Of a stretch of 64,000 nt of DNA, positions 8,356 to 16,418 are shown one piece after another. Below the pieces are notes generated by a model that was given only the letters and a program-made list of their open reading frames with translations, was not told the DNA's origin and did no database searches. Position 1 is the stretch's first letter, and every line of letters starts with the position of its first letter. Origin of the DNA: PALSA-505 sp036501145 (GTDB lineage: Bacteria; Actinomycetota; Actinomycetes; Streptosporangiales; Streptosporangiaceae); the NCBI GenBank assembly GCA_036501145.1, contig DASYAV010000133.1:124001-188000 (forward strand). The letters run 5' to 3'. The position numbers and the translations under genes are program-made.

Positions 8356-9657
8356 TCAGCGGTCGATGAGCACGAGTTCGGGATCGTGGCAGAAGCCCGC
8401 GGGCGAGCCGGCCACCCGCTGCGGGCACGCGGCCAGCAGCAGGGTCCCGCTGGACGGGCTGGTGCTGCCGCCGATGCCGGACAGGTCGACGAAGAAGTGC
8501 GGCCAGGGCAGCGGCCGGGTGGTCCAGATCACCCGCTGGCCGGCCACGTCGTACCCCCAGGCGCGGCCGCCCGGCCCCAGGTCCACCCCGAGCGCCACGC
8601 CGCCACGGACGCCGTACACCCCGGACGCGCCGGACGAGGTGGATTCCTCCGCGCCCGGCACCCTGGCCACCACCCGGCCGGATGACGGCTGCACGCCGAC
8701 CAGGTTGCCGTTGCTGGTGGTGAGGTAGAACACTCCCCGGGTCACGTCCGCGCTCTCCGGCACCGCGTCGCGCCGCTGCCACAGCAGCGACCCGGTGCTG
8801 CTGCTGTAGGCACTGGTCCCGGCCGGGCCGGAGAACAGCGCGACGCCGCGCAGCACCGCGGTGAGCCGCCCCTGGAATGGGCCGCCTGCCGGATGGATGA
8901 TCCGCTCGGCCCCGCCGCGCAGGCTGATCTCGCGCAGCGCGGTCACCGGCCCGGCGCCGAGCGGGCCGCGGGCGGCCACGGCCACGTACAGGTGCCCGCC
9001 GTCGGACCGCCAGCCCTCGCTGGCCTGCCCGGTGGCCCGCGACCAGATGACCTTCCCTGTCGCGTTCTGGTAGCTGGTGACCGTGCTGGGCCCCAGCACG
9101 ACCGTGCTCTGGCTGGTGCCCGCGATGGCCCCGCCGAACGGCGCTGCCGGGTAGCTGCGCAGCCGGTGCCCCTTTCCGGCGGACAGCAGCACCGTGCGCT
9201 GCTTGCTGCCGGCCCCGGCCAGCAACTGGCCGCGGGCCACCCCGACGGTCACCCCCGCGGGCCAGACCCGGACGGACACGATCCGGGAGCCGGCCGGGAA
9301 CCCGCTGAGCCCGGTCACCCAGAGCGGATCGCCGGTACGCGCACTGTAGGCGTAAACGATCATGCCGAAGCCGACCGCGACCACGGCCTGCCCGGCGGCG
9401 GCGTAGGCCTGCCCGGCACCTGGCTGGCCCGGCACGGTGCCGAGCATGTCGCTGGCCGCGGCCCAGGCCCCGGGCAGCGGGTGAGTCCACCGCACCAGCC
9501 CGGCCCGGCCGCAGCGGGACGGGCCACAGCCCCCGGGGGCACCGGATGCTTGGCCCGGCGCGAACGCACCGGATGCCTGGCCTGGCGCGAACGCGGCCGC
9601 GGCCAGCACGCCGGCCAGCACGCCGCGGCGCAGCCAGCGGTGCCATCCGCGCGCCAC
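8356..9657 (-). CDS. Secreted PQQ-like beta-propeller protein
   Basis: A 433-residue exported protein. GTG start at 9657, then a twin-Arg-like basic stretch and an Ala-rich hydrophobic core form a signal peptide. The rest is made of repeated beta-blades with the PQQ/pyrrolo-quinoline-like pattern (Ala-x-Asp/Gly-Trp and 'ALFSGPAGTSAYSSSTGSLLWQR'-type blades), which suggests a seven- or eight-bladed propeller. No dehydrogenase residues are recognisable, so a binding or scaffold role is more likely. Near the signal-peptide end the peptide AFAPGQASG is duplicated by a 27-bp tandem repeat (9542-9595). Confidence 0.75.
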   Translation of the reverse strand: MARGWHRWLRRGVLAGVLAAAAFAPGQASGAFAPGQASGAPGGCGPSRCGRAGLVRWTHPLPGAWAAASDMLGTVPGQPGAGQAYAAAGQAVVAVGFGMIVYAYSARTGDPLWVTGLSGFPAGSRIVSVRVWPAGVTVGVARGQLLAGAGSKQRTVLLSAGKGHRLRSYPAAPFGGAIAGTSQSTVVLGPSTVTSYQNATGKVIWSRATGQASEGWRSDGGHLYVAVAARGPLGAGPVTALREISLRGGAERIIHPAGGPFQGRLTAVLRGVALFSGPAGTSAYSSSTGSLLWQRRDAVPESADVTRGVFYLTTSNGNLVGVQPSSGRVVARVPGAEESTSSGASGVYGVRGGVALGVDLGPGGRAWGYDVAGQRVIWTTRPLPWPHFFVDLSGIGGSTSPSSGTLLLAACPQRVAGSPAGFCHDPELVLIDR

Positions 9658-9875
9658 AGCCCCGCCTCCGATTCAGGCCGGCCTGGCCTGGTCCCGCCAG
9701 TGCCCACCCCGTCATCGCCGGCCGCCGGCCCGGATCCCGGCCGGCGGCATCTGCCCTATCCACGGTATTGCGGAATCCTCCGCTCCGTCATGCTGACCCC
9801 GGGGTTTCGCCGGCCGCCCGCCCGGTAGCGTTGTCCTGGCCGCGCCGCAGCGGCCCAGGATCACAGGAGGACGAG

Positions 9876-10412
9876 ATGGCTGAGCGGGCACCGCTGCCCT
9901 ACGACTTCCACCCGGAGGTCCCGTCGTTCGCGGTGGAAAGCGACGATGTCACCGACGGCGAGCAGATGGGCAACGCCCAGGTGTTCAACAGCTTCGGGAT
10001 GAGCGGGGACAACCGCTCACCGCACCTGCGCTGGTCGGGTTTCCCTGCGGAGACCAAGGGGTTCGCGGTCACCTGTTATGACCCGGACGCCCCGACGGGG
10101 TCCGGGTTCTGGCACTGGGTCGTGCTCGGCCTGCCTGCCTCGGTGACCGAACTGCCGGCCGGCGTGGCCGGGGACGGCAGCCCGCGGCTGCCCGGGGGCG
10201 CGTTCCACGTCCGCAATGACTACGGTGCCAAGGACTTCGGCGGTGCCGCGCCGCCGCAGGGCGACCCGCCGCACCGGTACGTGTTCGCCGTGCACGCGCT
10301 GGACACCGACGATCTTGGGGTGGACTCCGACATCAGCCCGGCCGTGGCCGGCTTCAACCTCCGGTTCCACACGATCGCGCGCGGGCTGCTCATACCGGTT
10401 TACGGCCACTAG
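9876..10412 (+). CDS. YbhB/YbcL-type PEBP protein
   Basis: A 178-residue phosphatidylethanolamine-binding-like protein (Raf-kinase-inhibitor fold). Ligand-pocket signatures are present: SPHLRWSGFP, the DPDAP loop (CYDPDAPTGSGFWHW) and the later GGAAPPQGDPPHRYVF segment. Bacterial members are cytosolic with no settled function. I placed the start at ATG 9876 because AGGAGG lies 6 nt upstream and the protein then begins as relatives do; a longer open frame upstream has no support. Its last 23 nt overlap the 3' end of the converging regulator gene. Confidence 0.9.
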   Translation: MAERAPLPYDFHPEVPSFAVESDDVTDGEQMGNAQVFNSFGMSGDNRSPHLRWSGFPAETKGFAVTCYDPDAPTGSGFWHWVVLGLPASVTELPAGVAGDGSPRLPGGAFHVRNDYGAKDFGGAAPPQGDPPHRYVFAVHALDTDDLGVDSDISPAVAGFNLRFHTIARGLLIPVYGH

Positions 10413-11652
10413 GGCGGCCGGCCGCGGGCTGGCTGAGCGTGGCGATGGGCTGGCCGCAGCGGCTGGCGTCGTAGCCAGGCAGGCTGTCCAGCTGGGCCAG
10501 CAGCCAGCGTGAGGACAGCGCCCTGACCATGCTCTGCACTTCGCGGGACTCCGCGACGTCGCGGGGGATGACCAGGTCGAACCGCTCCTCGGTGAGCGGG
10601 ACGAAGGGCAGCCCGTAGGCGAGCGCGGCCGGCTCGGCGGTGATACCCGCCTCGGCCAGCCCGGCCGCGATCGCGGACGCCACCTGGAGGTGGCCGGTCG
10701 CGGTGGTGTCGTAGCCGGGCAGCGCGGCCGGGTCCAGTCCCAGGGTGAGGATTTCCCTGTCCAGGACCTGCCGCGCTTCTGAGCCAGCCTCCCGGTTCAC
10801 CAGCCGGGCGCCGAGCCGGGCCAGGTCGCTGACCCCTGCCACCCGGCCATCCAGCCGGGGCGCCAGGGCCAGCCCCTCCCGCCAGGCGGCGAACCCGATG
10901 ACCTGCGCTCCGTCACCACCGAGCAGCGTGCCGGCCTGGGTGGTGTTGTACTGGCCGTCCGCGCCACGCAGATGGGCGCCCGCCACGTGCACCAGGCCGT
11001 CGGCGGCCAGCCGGAGCGCCTGCTCACTGCCGCACGGCCACCAGGCGAACGCCACCGGCGGATCCAGCAGTCCCAGCGGGGTCTCCAGCAGTGGCAGCGC
11101 CGGGTCGCAGCCCGCCACCACCAGGGTGGGCCGGGGCGGCCCGATTGGCCGCACGGTCCCGGGTTTCCTGCCGACCAGGCCGCCGGCCGGCAGGAAGCCG
11201 GCCCGGGTGGCGGTGTCGCCGGCCAGCGGCAGGGCGACCAGGCTCTCCCCCACCGGCGCCACCGCGGCCCTGGCCCCGGCGCCGCCGAGCCGGGCCACTG
11301 GCCTGGCCCGCACCTCGGCAGGCGGGTCGCCAGGGCCGAACACCTCCTCGACGGTCAGGCCGAGCGCCTGGGCCAGGGCGAGCGCCACCCGCAGCGATGG
11401 ATCGCAGTTACCGGACTCGACGGCCGACACCGCCTGCCGGGACACCCCCGCCATCCCGGCCAGCTGCTGCTGGGACAGGCCACGGGCCTGGCGGGCGAGC
11501 CTGAGCCGGGTGCCGCCGCCGGCGGTGAGCCGCGCCGCGCCGGCCGGGGCACCGCCCGGCCTGGCCGCCAGCTCGGCCTGCCTGGGCGTGGACTCGGCCT
11601 GCCTGGTCATGGACTCAGTCTGCCTGGTCATGGACTCAGTCTGCCTGGTCAT
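10390..11652 (-). CDS. XRE regulator fused to a periplasmic-binding-like domain
   Basis: A 420-residue transcription factor: an XRE helix-turn-helix at about 47-106 (LARQARGLSQQQLAGMAGVSRQ), then a PBP-like ligand domain to the C-terminus, as in regulators related to molybdate/tungstate sensing. The N-terminus is a heptapeptide repeat (MTRQTES twice, MTRQAES, then a diverged unit), so three in-frame Met codons could start translation; I give the outermost. Directly upstream on the same strand lie dead fragments of an ABC ATPase and an ABC binding protein, very likely its former targets. Possible ligands are molybdate, tungstate or another oxyanion (inference). Confidence 0.8.
   Translation of the reverse strand: MTRQTESMTRQTESMTRQAESTPRQAELAARPGGAPAGAARLTAGGGTRLRLARQARGLSQQQLAGMAGVSRQAVSAVESGNCDPSLRVALALAQALGLTVEEVFGPGDPPAEVRARPVARLGGAGARAAVAPVGESLVALPLAGDTATRAGFLPAGGLVGRKPGTVRPIGPPRPTLVVAGCDPALPLLETPLGLLDPPVAFAWWPCGSEQALRLAADGLVHVAGAHLRGADGQYNTTQAGTLLGGDGAQVIGFAAWREGLALAPRLDGRVAGVSDLARLGARLVNREAGSEARQVLDREILTLGLDPAALPGYDTTATGHLQVASAIAAGLAEAGITAEPAALAYGLPFVPLTEERFDLVIPRDVAESREVQSMVRALSSRWLLAQLDSLPGYDASRCGQPIATLSQPAAGRPSGRKPV
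11588..11652 (-). repeat. 21-bp tandem repeat at the regulator start
   Basis: Three full 21-bp units plus a diverged one encode the repeated heptapeptide MTRQTES. Each full unit carries its own ATG, so unit number sets where translation can begin. Confidence 0.85.
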
Positions 11653-11656
11653 GCGC

Positions 11657-11835
11657 TCATCTGCCCGGGCTCGACGCGGGTGCCGCCGGGCGTGCGGCCG
11701 GCCGCAGCACCACCTCGTGCGGGGACCCGGTCTGCAGTATCTCGCCCCGGTCGAGCACCGCCAGCCGGCCGGCGAAGGCCTGCGCGTCGGGCAGTTCACG
11801 GCGCCGCGGCCGCCCGGAAGGATCATTATCCGAGA
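11657..11835 (-). pseudogene. Remnant of an ABC transporter ATPase
   Basis: Only the C-terminal tail of an ABC ATPase of the ModC/sulfate class is left: the reading frame contains AFAGRLAVLDRGEILQTG followed by SPHEVV, the segment that normally follows the H-loop. Walker A, the signature motif and Walker B are missing. It sits 5 nt upstream of the XRE-binding-protein regulator and just downstream of the binding-protein fragment, so a deletion has collapsed the operon. Confidence 0.75.
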
Positions 11836-11861
11836 CGGCTCCGCCGCCAGCCGCCGCCGGG

Positions 11862-12352
11862 TTAGCTGCCCAGCTCACTCGATATCGCGCTGGGGATGGC
11901 CGACCTGTCCCCGAATACCTGGACGCCGGGCAGGCTGAATCCGCCCGCCTTGTACTGCGCCAGGCCGGCCTGGGACAGGGTGTACTTGACGAACGCGGCG
12001 CCGGCCGGCGTCGGCTTGCCGATCAGCGTGATGTCGATCACCTGCGGATCCCCGGTCTTGGTCACGTTGCCGGTGATCTTAACCGAGGCCTTGGCGTACT
12101 GGGACGCGTCCGCGAAGCTGCCCAGGTTGATCGCGGTCGGCAGCGGGATGTAGGCCAGGTGCAGTTCGGCCGCCTGGGTGACGAAGGCGCTCGCCGCGTC
12201 GAGCTGGCCGGACTGCAGCGTCGAGTCCAGCGAGGACTCGGCGTAGATCTGGGAAGAGAAGGCGCTGCCGAAGTCCTTGGTGCCCAGGATCTTGGCCACG
12301 GTGTCCGAAGGCAGATGGTAGTAGGACTGGGCCAGCTCCAGCATGAAGATGA
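11862..12352 (-). pseudogene. C-terminal fragment of a ModA/WtpA-like solute-binding protein
   Basis: About 160 residues matching the second lobe of an extracellular oxyanion-binding protein: FMLELAQSYYH, then LQSGQLDAASAFVTQAAE, YIPLPTAINLG and the family ending LSQAGLAQYKAGGF. The signal peptide and first lobe are absent; homology stops abruptly near 12350, where the unrelated LLM gene begins on the other strand. With the ATPase tail downstream it shows that a molybdate/tungstate-type ABC operon was lost here. It has no proper start signal. Confidence 0.8.
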
Positions 12353-12374
12353 CCCTGCTGGTAGGACTGCAGCT

Positions 12375-13214
12375 ATGGCGGCGGAGGGAATGCGGAGCGG
12401 GTTCGTGCTCCCGGGCGGAACGGCCACCGAGCAGGCTGACCTCGCGGTTCTCGCGGAGCAGGCCGGCTGGGACGGGATCTTCATCTGGGAGACCGGTTAC
12501 GGCGTCGACCCATGGGCATTGCTGGCCGCTGTTGCCGTCCGGACGAGCAGGATCAGGCTCGGCACCATGCTCACACCGCTGCCGTGGCGGCGGCCGTGGA
12601 AGCTGGCCAGCCAGGTGGCGACGCTCGATCAGCTGTCCGGCGGGCGCGCGATTCTCGCCGTCGGGCTCGGCGCCTGCGACGCGGGCATGCCGAGGACCGG
12701 GGAGGTCACCGATCTGCGCGGCCGGGCGGAGCGGCTGGACCAGGGCATCGACCTGATCCGCGAGCTGTGGGCGGGCGGGCGCAGCTACCAGAGCCGGCAC
12801 TACACCTACGCCGAAGGCACGGTCGATCTGGCCCGCGCGGCCCGGCCGGTCCAGGAACGGATCCCGATCTGGGTGGTCGGCGCCTGGCCCCGGCCCCGGT
12901 CGATGCTCCGGGTGCTGCGCTGCGACGGCGTCATCCCGCAGTACCAGCTGGACGGCCGGGACGGCACACCCGACGACGCCGCCGAGCTGCGGGCCTGGCT
13001 GGCCAGGCGGGGAGCCGGCTCCGGTCTGGACATGATCGCCGAGGGTGAGACCCCCGCCGGTGACCGGGCGGCAGCCGCCACGGCGGTCGGTCCCTGGGCC
13101 GAGGCCGGGTGCACCTGGTGGCTGGAGACCCGGTGGGAGATGCCGCACGACTCGGCCGAGCGCATGGCCCAGGTCAGGGACCGGATCACCGCAGGGCCAC
13201 CCGGCCAGCGCTGA
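12375..13214 (+). CDS. LLM-class flavin/F420-dependent oxidoreductase
   Basis: A 279-residue luciferase-like monooxygenase-fold protein. The typical sequence of motifs is present: AEQAGWDGIFIWE, RIRLGTMLTPLPWRRPW, LDQLSGGRAILAVGLG and RAERLDQGIDLIRELW. Reaction and substrate are unknown; cofactor FMN or F420. Two starts are possible, ATG 12375 and ATG 12390; the second has GGAGGGA too close, so I kept the first. The gene begins only about 25 nt from the broken end of the binding-protein fragment, so its original upstream region may be missing. Confidence 0.85.
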   Translation: MAAEGMRSGFVLPGGTATEQADLAVLAEQAGWDGIFIWETGYGVDPWALLAAVAVRTSRIRLGTMLTPLPWRRPWKLASQVATLDQLSGGRAILAVGLGACDAGMPRTGEVTDLRGRAERLDQGIDLIRELWAGGRSYQSRHYTYAEGTVDLARAARPVQERIPIWVVGAWPRPRSMLRVLRCDGVIPQYQLDGRDGTPDDAAELRAWLARRGAGSGLDMIAEGETPAGDRAAAATAVGPWAEAGCTWWLETRWEMPHDSAERMAQVRDRITAGPPGQR

Positions 13215-13223
13215 CCGCGCGGC

Positions 13224-13307
13224 TGTGGAGCATCTGTGGATGCGGCGGTGGAGAAACGCCGCCGCCGGGGGATAACCCGGCCCGTCCTGTGGACGGAATG
13301 TGGACAG
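13224..13307 (+). promoter_or_regulatory. Two pairs of TGTGGA direct repeats, 11-bp spaced
   Basis: TGTGGAGCA (13224), TGTGGATGC (13235), TGTGGACGG (13288) and TGTGGACAG (13299) all point the same way. Within each pair the spacing is exactly 11 bp, one helical turn, and the last copy overlaps the -35 box of the RNA promoter. The last two match the Streptomyces DnaA-box consensus in reverse complement; 11-bp direct repeats are also typical of OmpR-family response-regulator sites. Confidence 0.6.
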
Positions 13308-13328
13308 CAAGAAAATCATGAGAATACT
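13301..13328 (+). promoter_or_regulatory. Promoter of the structured RNA
   Basis: -35 TGGACA (13301-13306), 16-nt spacer, -10 AATACT (13323-13328). The predicted start is near 13335, just before the first stem of the RNA. Confidence 0.5.
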
Positions 13329-13333
13329 GCCGG

Positions 13334-13570
13334 AAAACCCTTGTGCACGGTGGCGGCAAGCAGTAGAAATGCACTCACCACCGGAAACGGTGACCAGCCG
13401 GGGGCAACCCCGGAGCGCAGGGAGGCCCGGGAAACCGGGACTTCAGGCGGGTCATCGGCCCTGGTGAGAGGCCGAACGGGGAACCGCCGCCGGGCAACTG
13501 GCGGCCGGACCTGTCAAGCCGGGCGGGGCCCCTCCATCTCATGCATGGAGGGGCCCCGCCTTATTCTTTA
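13334..13570 (+). ncRNA. Unidentified structured RNA with terminator
   Basis: About 235 nt containing at least four perfect or near-perfect stems closed by GNRA tetraloops: 13379-13392 (CACCG-GAAA-CGGTG), 13398-13413 (CCGGGG-GCAA-CCCCGG), 13426-13439 (CCCGG-GAAA-CCGGG) and 13489-13502 (GCCGG-GCAA-CTGGC). A GGCGG/CCGCC stem enclosing a GGCC/GGCC hairpin lies between the last two. The RNA ends in a 16-bp terminator. Only this strand gives GNRA loops, which sets the direction. I could not match it to cobalamin, TPP, SAM, c-di-AMP (ydaO), c-di-GMP, RNase P, SRP or tmRNA cores. It is a standalone small RNA or an attenuated leader of the S53 peptidase gene 290 nt downstream. Confidence 0.65.
13522..13567 (+). 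terminator. Intrinsic terminator of the structured RNA
   Basis: Perfect 16-bp stem (13522-13537 with 13545-13560, loop CTCATGC) followed by TTATTCTTT on the + strand, a textbook intrinsic terminator. Confidence 0.9.
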
Positions 13571-13858
13571 TACGACCTTTCCCCCCGCCGCAACGCCCTG
13601 TACTCATTCCGGTACGCAACTCGTCCCGGGAATTCCGGTAACCGGCGCATTCTGGCCGCTTCTGCGCGTTTCCCTGGTGTCCCGGCGGCTTGGCTGTGCC
13701 CGTGCCAGTTTGCCGGGCTGGCCCCATACTGCGTGTTATTGTCACGACCACGTTCTCCCCCGCACCCTCCCGTCTGACCGTGCGCCGCGGCCAGGCGGTC
13801 CATGTTGTCCCCGACCCCGCCAGGCCGGGCGCTACGCCCCACGGCGGAGAGGAACCTG

Positions 13859-15772
13859 ATGCGAATCCGAAGTCACACCGGCACCGCCGCGGTGGCCGCC
13901 ATCGCGGCCTGGGCGTTGCTCACCACCGGGGTGGCGGCCGCGGCCACCGCCCGGCCCGCTCCTGGCCAGCGGGTGGTGCTGGCCAGCACCACTCCCGTCG
14001 CGGGCCAGAACGGCACGCTCAGCTCGCTGCCGGCGGCCAGCCCGGTCCAGGTCAGCGTGTTCACCGGCCGCGACCAAGCCGGCCTGGCCGCGGTGGCCCG
14101 GGCGGCTTCCGACCCGGCCAGCCCGGACTACCAGCACTACCTGAGCCCGGCGCAGGTCCGGACCCGGTATGGCGCCACGGCGGCGCAGCAGAGCCTGGTC
14201 ACCGGATGGCTGCAGCGGTCCGGGCTGCACGTGACGCACCGGGGCGCGTTCACCATCTCCGCGACCGGCCGCGCCGGGCAGGCGGAATCAATGCTCGCCG
14301 CCAGGCTCGAGCTGAACCGCCCGCACGGCGGGGCCGAGCAGGTCGTGCCGGCCGGGGCGATGTCAGTGCCGATGGCGGTGGCCGGCGCGGTCAGCACGAT
14401 CGGTGTGGCACCCGCGGCCATCCCGATGGGCCGGCACGAGCCGATGAAGAAGCTCGCCCCGACGGCGCCTGGCTCGCACGCCGCGGCGCAGATCACGGAG
14501 AAGTGCTCGGCCTACTACGGGCAGAAGAAGGCCCCTGTGCCCCCCGCCTACGGCCGCGCCCTCGCCTGGTCGCCGTGCGGGTATCTGCCGCAGCAGCTGC
14601 GCGCCGCTTACGGCGCGGCCAGGTCCGGGCTGACCGGCGCCGGGACCAGCGTGGCCATCCTCAGCGAGGACAACGACTCCACCGCACGGGCCGACGCGGA
14701 CCGCTGGGCCAAGGCACGTGGCTTCCCCTCGTTCAAGCCTGGCCAGTACTCGGCCAACGTCGCCGCCCACGCACCCAACGGCATCGGTGACGGGGAGAGC
14801 GCGCTGGACGTCGAATCGGTCCACGGCATGGCCCCGGCCGCCAAGGTCAGCTACGTCGTCGGGAACGGCACGATCACCGGTGACCGGCTGCTGGACGCGC
14901 TGGACACGGTCGTCTCGTACGGCATCGCGCAGGTGGTGAGCAGTTCCTGGTACGAGGGCTACATGCCGGTGCCGAAGAGCATGATCAACGCCTGGGAGGG
15001 CGTGCTCGAGCGTGCCGCCGTCGAGGGCATCACGGTCAACTTCGCGACCGGCGACTACGGGGACAGCACCCCGCTGCAGTACCCGGGCTCGGACCCGTGG
15101 ATCACCACGGTCGGCGGGACCAGCCTGGCCATCGGGGCCCGCGGCCGGAACCTGTGGGAGACCGGCTGGGAGACCGACGAGACGGGGCTCAGCCAGAACG
15201 GCAAGAGCTGGAAGCCCGCGCCACCAGGCCCGTTCCTCGAGGGCAGCACCGGCGGCATCTCCAAGACGTTCCCTGAGCCCTCCTACCAGGACGGTGTCGT
15301 GTCGGGCAACGTCGTCAGGGGGAAGGCCATGCGGGCCGTGCCGGACGTGTCCGATCTCGGCGACTGGAACCTCGGCTACCAGATCGGCCTCAGCATGCCG
15401 GTGGGCCACCACAAGTACAAGTACTTCAACGCGGTGAACGGTGGCACCAGCCTGTCCTCGCCGATGTTCACCGGGTTCGAGGCGGACCTGGTCCAGGGCC
15501 GCGGCGGCATCCCGCTCGGGTTCGCCAACCCGGCCCTGTACAACCAGGCCAGCACGGCCACGTTCCACGACGTGACCGGCAGCCCGCAGGGCGGCAGCGT
15601 CACCGAGGCCGACGTGTACGGCCCGGCCTACGGCCAGGCGCCGGCGCTGTCCACGATGGGCCAGTGCTCGAGCACCACGGCGCTGAGCTGCGGCCCGGGT
15701 TATGACACGGTGAGCGGAATCGGCTCCCCCGGGCCGGCGTTCTTCCGCTCGTTCGGCTCACACCCCAGGTAA
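13859..15772 (+). CDS. Secreted S53 (sedolisin/kumamolisin) serine-carboxyl peptidase
   Basis: A 637-residue acid peptidase precursor: signal peptide (residues 1-29), an activation prodomain to about 190 (SPDYQHYLSPAQ is its hallmark), a linker, then the subtilisin-like catalytic domain. The catalytic triad is visible: Glu313 and Asp317 in GESALDVE, Ser531 in GGTSLSSP; the oxyanion Asp lies in ATGDYGDS. A C-terminal calcium-site-like GYDTVSGIGSP completes the fold. Start ATG 13859 follows GGAGAGGAA. Such enzymes degrade protein outside the cell at low pH. It lies just after the structured RNA, which may or may not control it. Confidence 0.92.
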   Translation: MRIRSHTGTAAVAAIAAWALLTTGVAAAATARPAPGQRVVLASTTPVAGQNGTLSSLPAASPVQVSVFTGRDQAGLAAVARAASDPASPDYQHYLSPAQVRTRYGATAAQQSLVTGWLQRSGLHVTHRGAFTISATGRAGQAESMLAARLELNRPHGGAEQVVPAGAMSVPMAVAGAVSTIGVAPAAIPMGRHEPMKKLAPTAPGSHAAAQITEKCSAYYGQKKAPVPPAYGRALAWSPCGYLPQQLRAAYGAARSGLTGAGTSVAILSEDNDSTARADADRWAKARGFPSFKPGQYSANVAAHAPNGIGDGESALDVESVHGMAPAAKVSYVVGNGTITGDRLLDALDTVVSYGIAQVVSSSWYEGYMPVPKSMINAWEGVLERAAVEGITVNFATGDYGDSTPLQYPGSDPWITTVGGTSLAIGARGRNLWETGWETDETGLSQNGKSWKPAPPGPFLEGSTGGISKTFPEPSYQDGVVSGNVVRGKAMRAVPDVSDLGDWNLGYQIGLSMPVGHHKYKYFNAVNGGTSLSSPMFTGFEADLVQGRGGIPLGFANPALYNQASTATFHDVTGSPQGGSVTEADVYGPAYGQAPALSTMGQCSSTTALSCGPGYDTVSGIGSPGPAFFRSFGSHPR

Positions 15773-15778
15773 CCGGCA

Positions 15779-15813
15779 CCCGGTGCCCCGCCCACGCGGG
15801 GCGGGGCACCGGG
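15779..15813. terminator. Bidirectional terminator hairpin
   Basis: A perfect 15-bp inverted repeat (15779-15793, 15799-15813; loop ACGCG) directly after the S53 stop and before the converging reductase gene. Confidence 0.8.
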
Positions 15814-15833
15814 TCGGCCGGCGAAGAGCGCCT

Positions 15834-16418
15834 TCAGGCGGCCTCCCCGGGCCGGTGCACCCGGTAGCGGAGGTGCGTGACGTCTCGGTCCTCGAGCCGT
15901 CGGACGAGGTTGAGTTCGATGTGGTCGCCACCGAGGTGGTCGAACAGCCGCCGGCCGTCCCCGAGGAGGACCGGAACCAGGTCGATCTCCATCTCGTCGA
16001 TCTGCCCGGCCCGGAGGAGCGCTTGGGCGGCGCCCGCCCCGTGGACCATGACCGGCCGGTCCCCGGCGGCCGCGCGAGCCTGGCGGGCGCAGTCCTCGGC
16101 GTCGGTGACGAATCGCGCGTGGCCGGGTGGCACGTCCCCGTCATCCACCTGGTGGGTGAGGACGAAGATCGGCACACCGTCGTGATGGTCGCCCTGCCAG
16201 CGCCCGGCGAGTTCGAAGGTCCGGCGGCCGGAGATTACCGCGCCGGTCGCCAGCGCCTCGCGGTAAACCTGTCCGCTGGGACCGTCGGATTCCCGGTCGT
16301 CGAGCCAGTTGAAAAGACGCCCACCGCCGCGTCCGAGTTCCTGGCCCGGCCGATCGTCCGGGCCGGCGACATAGCCGTCGAGCGACATCGACATGTACAG
16401 CCGAATCGGATTGCTCAT
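15834..16418 (-). CDS. Dihydrofolate reductase-family protein (RibD C-terminal domain)
   Basis: A 194-residue protein of the RibD-C/DHFR-like fold: N-terminal MSMSLDGYVAGPDD, GAVISGRRTFE, HGAGAAQALLRAG and a C-terminal strand pair. Members use NADPH to reduce pteridines or other substrates; most are uncharacterised. ATG 16418 lies within GGAGGCCAGAATGA, so its start codon overlaps the stop of the upstream MFS gene by 4 nt (translational coupling). It is the last gene of the ArsR-MFS-reductase operon and may modify the compound the transporter handles (inference). Confidence 0.85.
   Translation of the reverse strand: MSNPIRLYMSMSLDGYVAGPDDRPGQELGRGGGRLFNWLDDRESDGPSGQVYREALATGAVISGRRTFELAGRWQGDHHDGVPIFVLTHQVDDGDVPPGHARFVTDAEDCARQARAAAGDRPVMVHGAGAAQALLRAGQIDEMEIDLVPVLLGDGRRLFDHLGGDHIELNLVRRLEDRDVTHLRYRVHRPGEAA

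Noticed and set aside
13224..13307. A chromosome origin based on DnaA-box-like repeats
   Set aside because: Only two sites match the full consensus, there is no dnaA or dnaN nearby and no AT-rich unwinding region.
13334..13570. Assignment of the RNA to the c-di-AMP (ydaO), SAM, cobalamin or c-di-GMP riboswitches
   Set aside because: The conserved core strings of those aptamers as I know them are not present, despite similar GNRA-rich stems.
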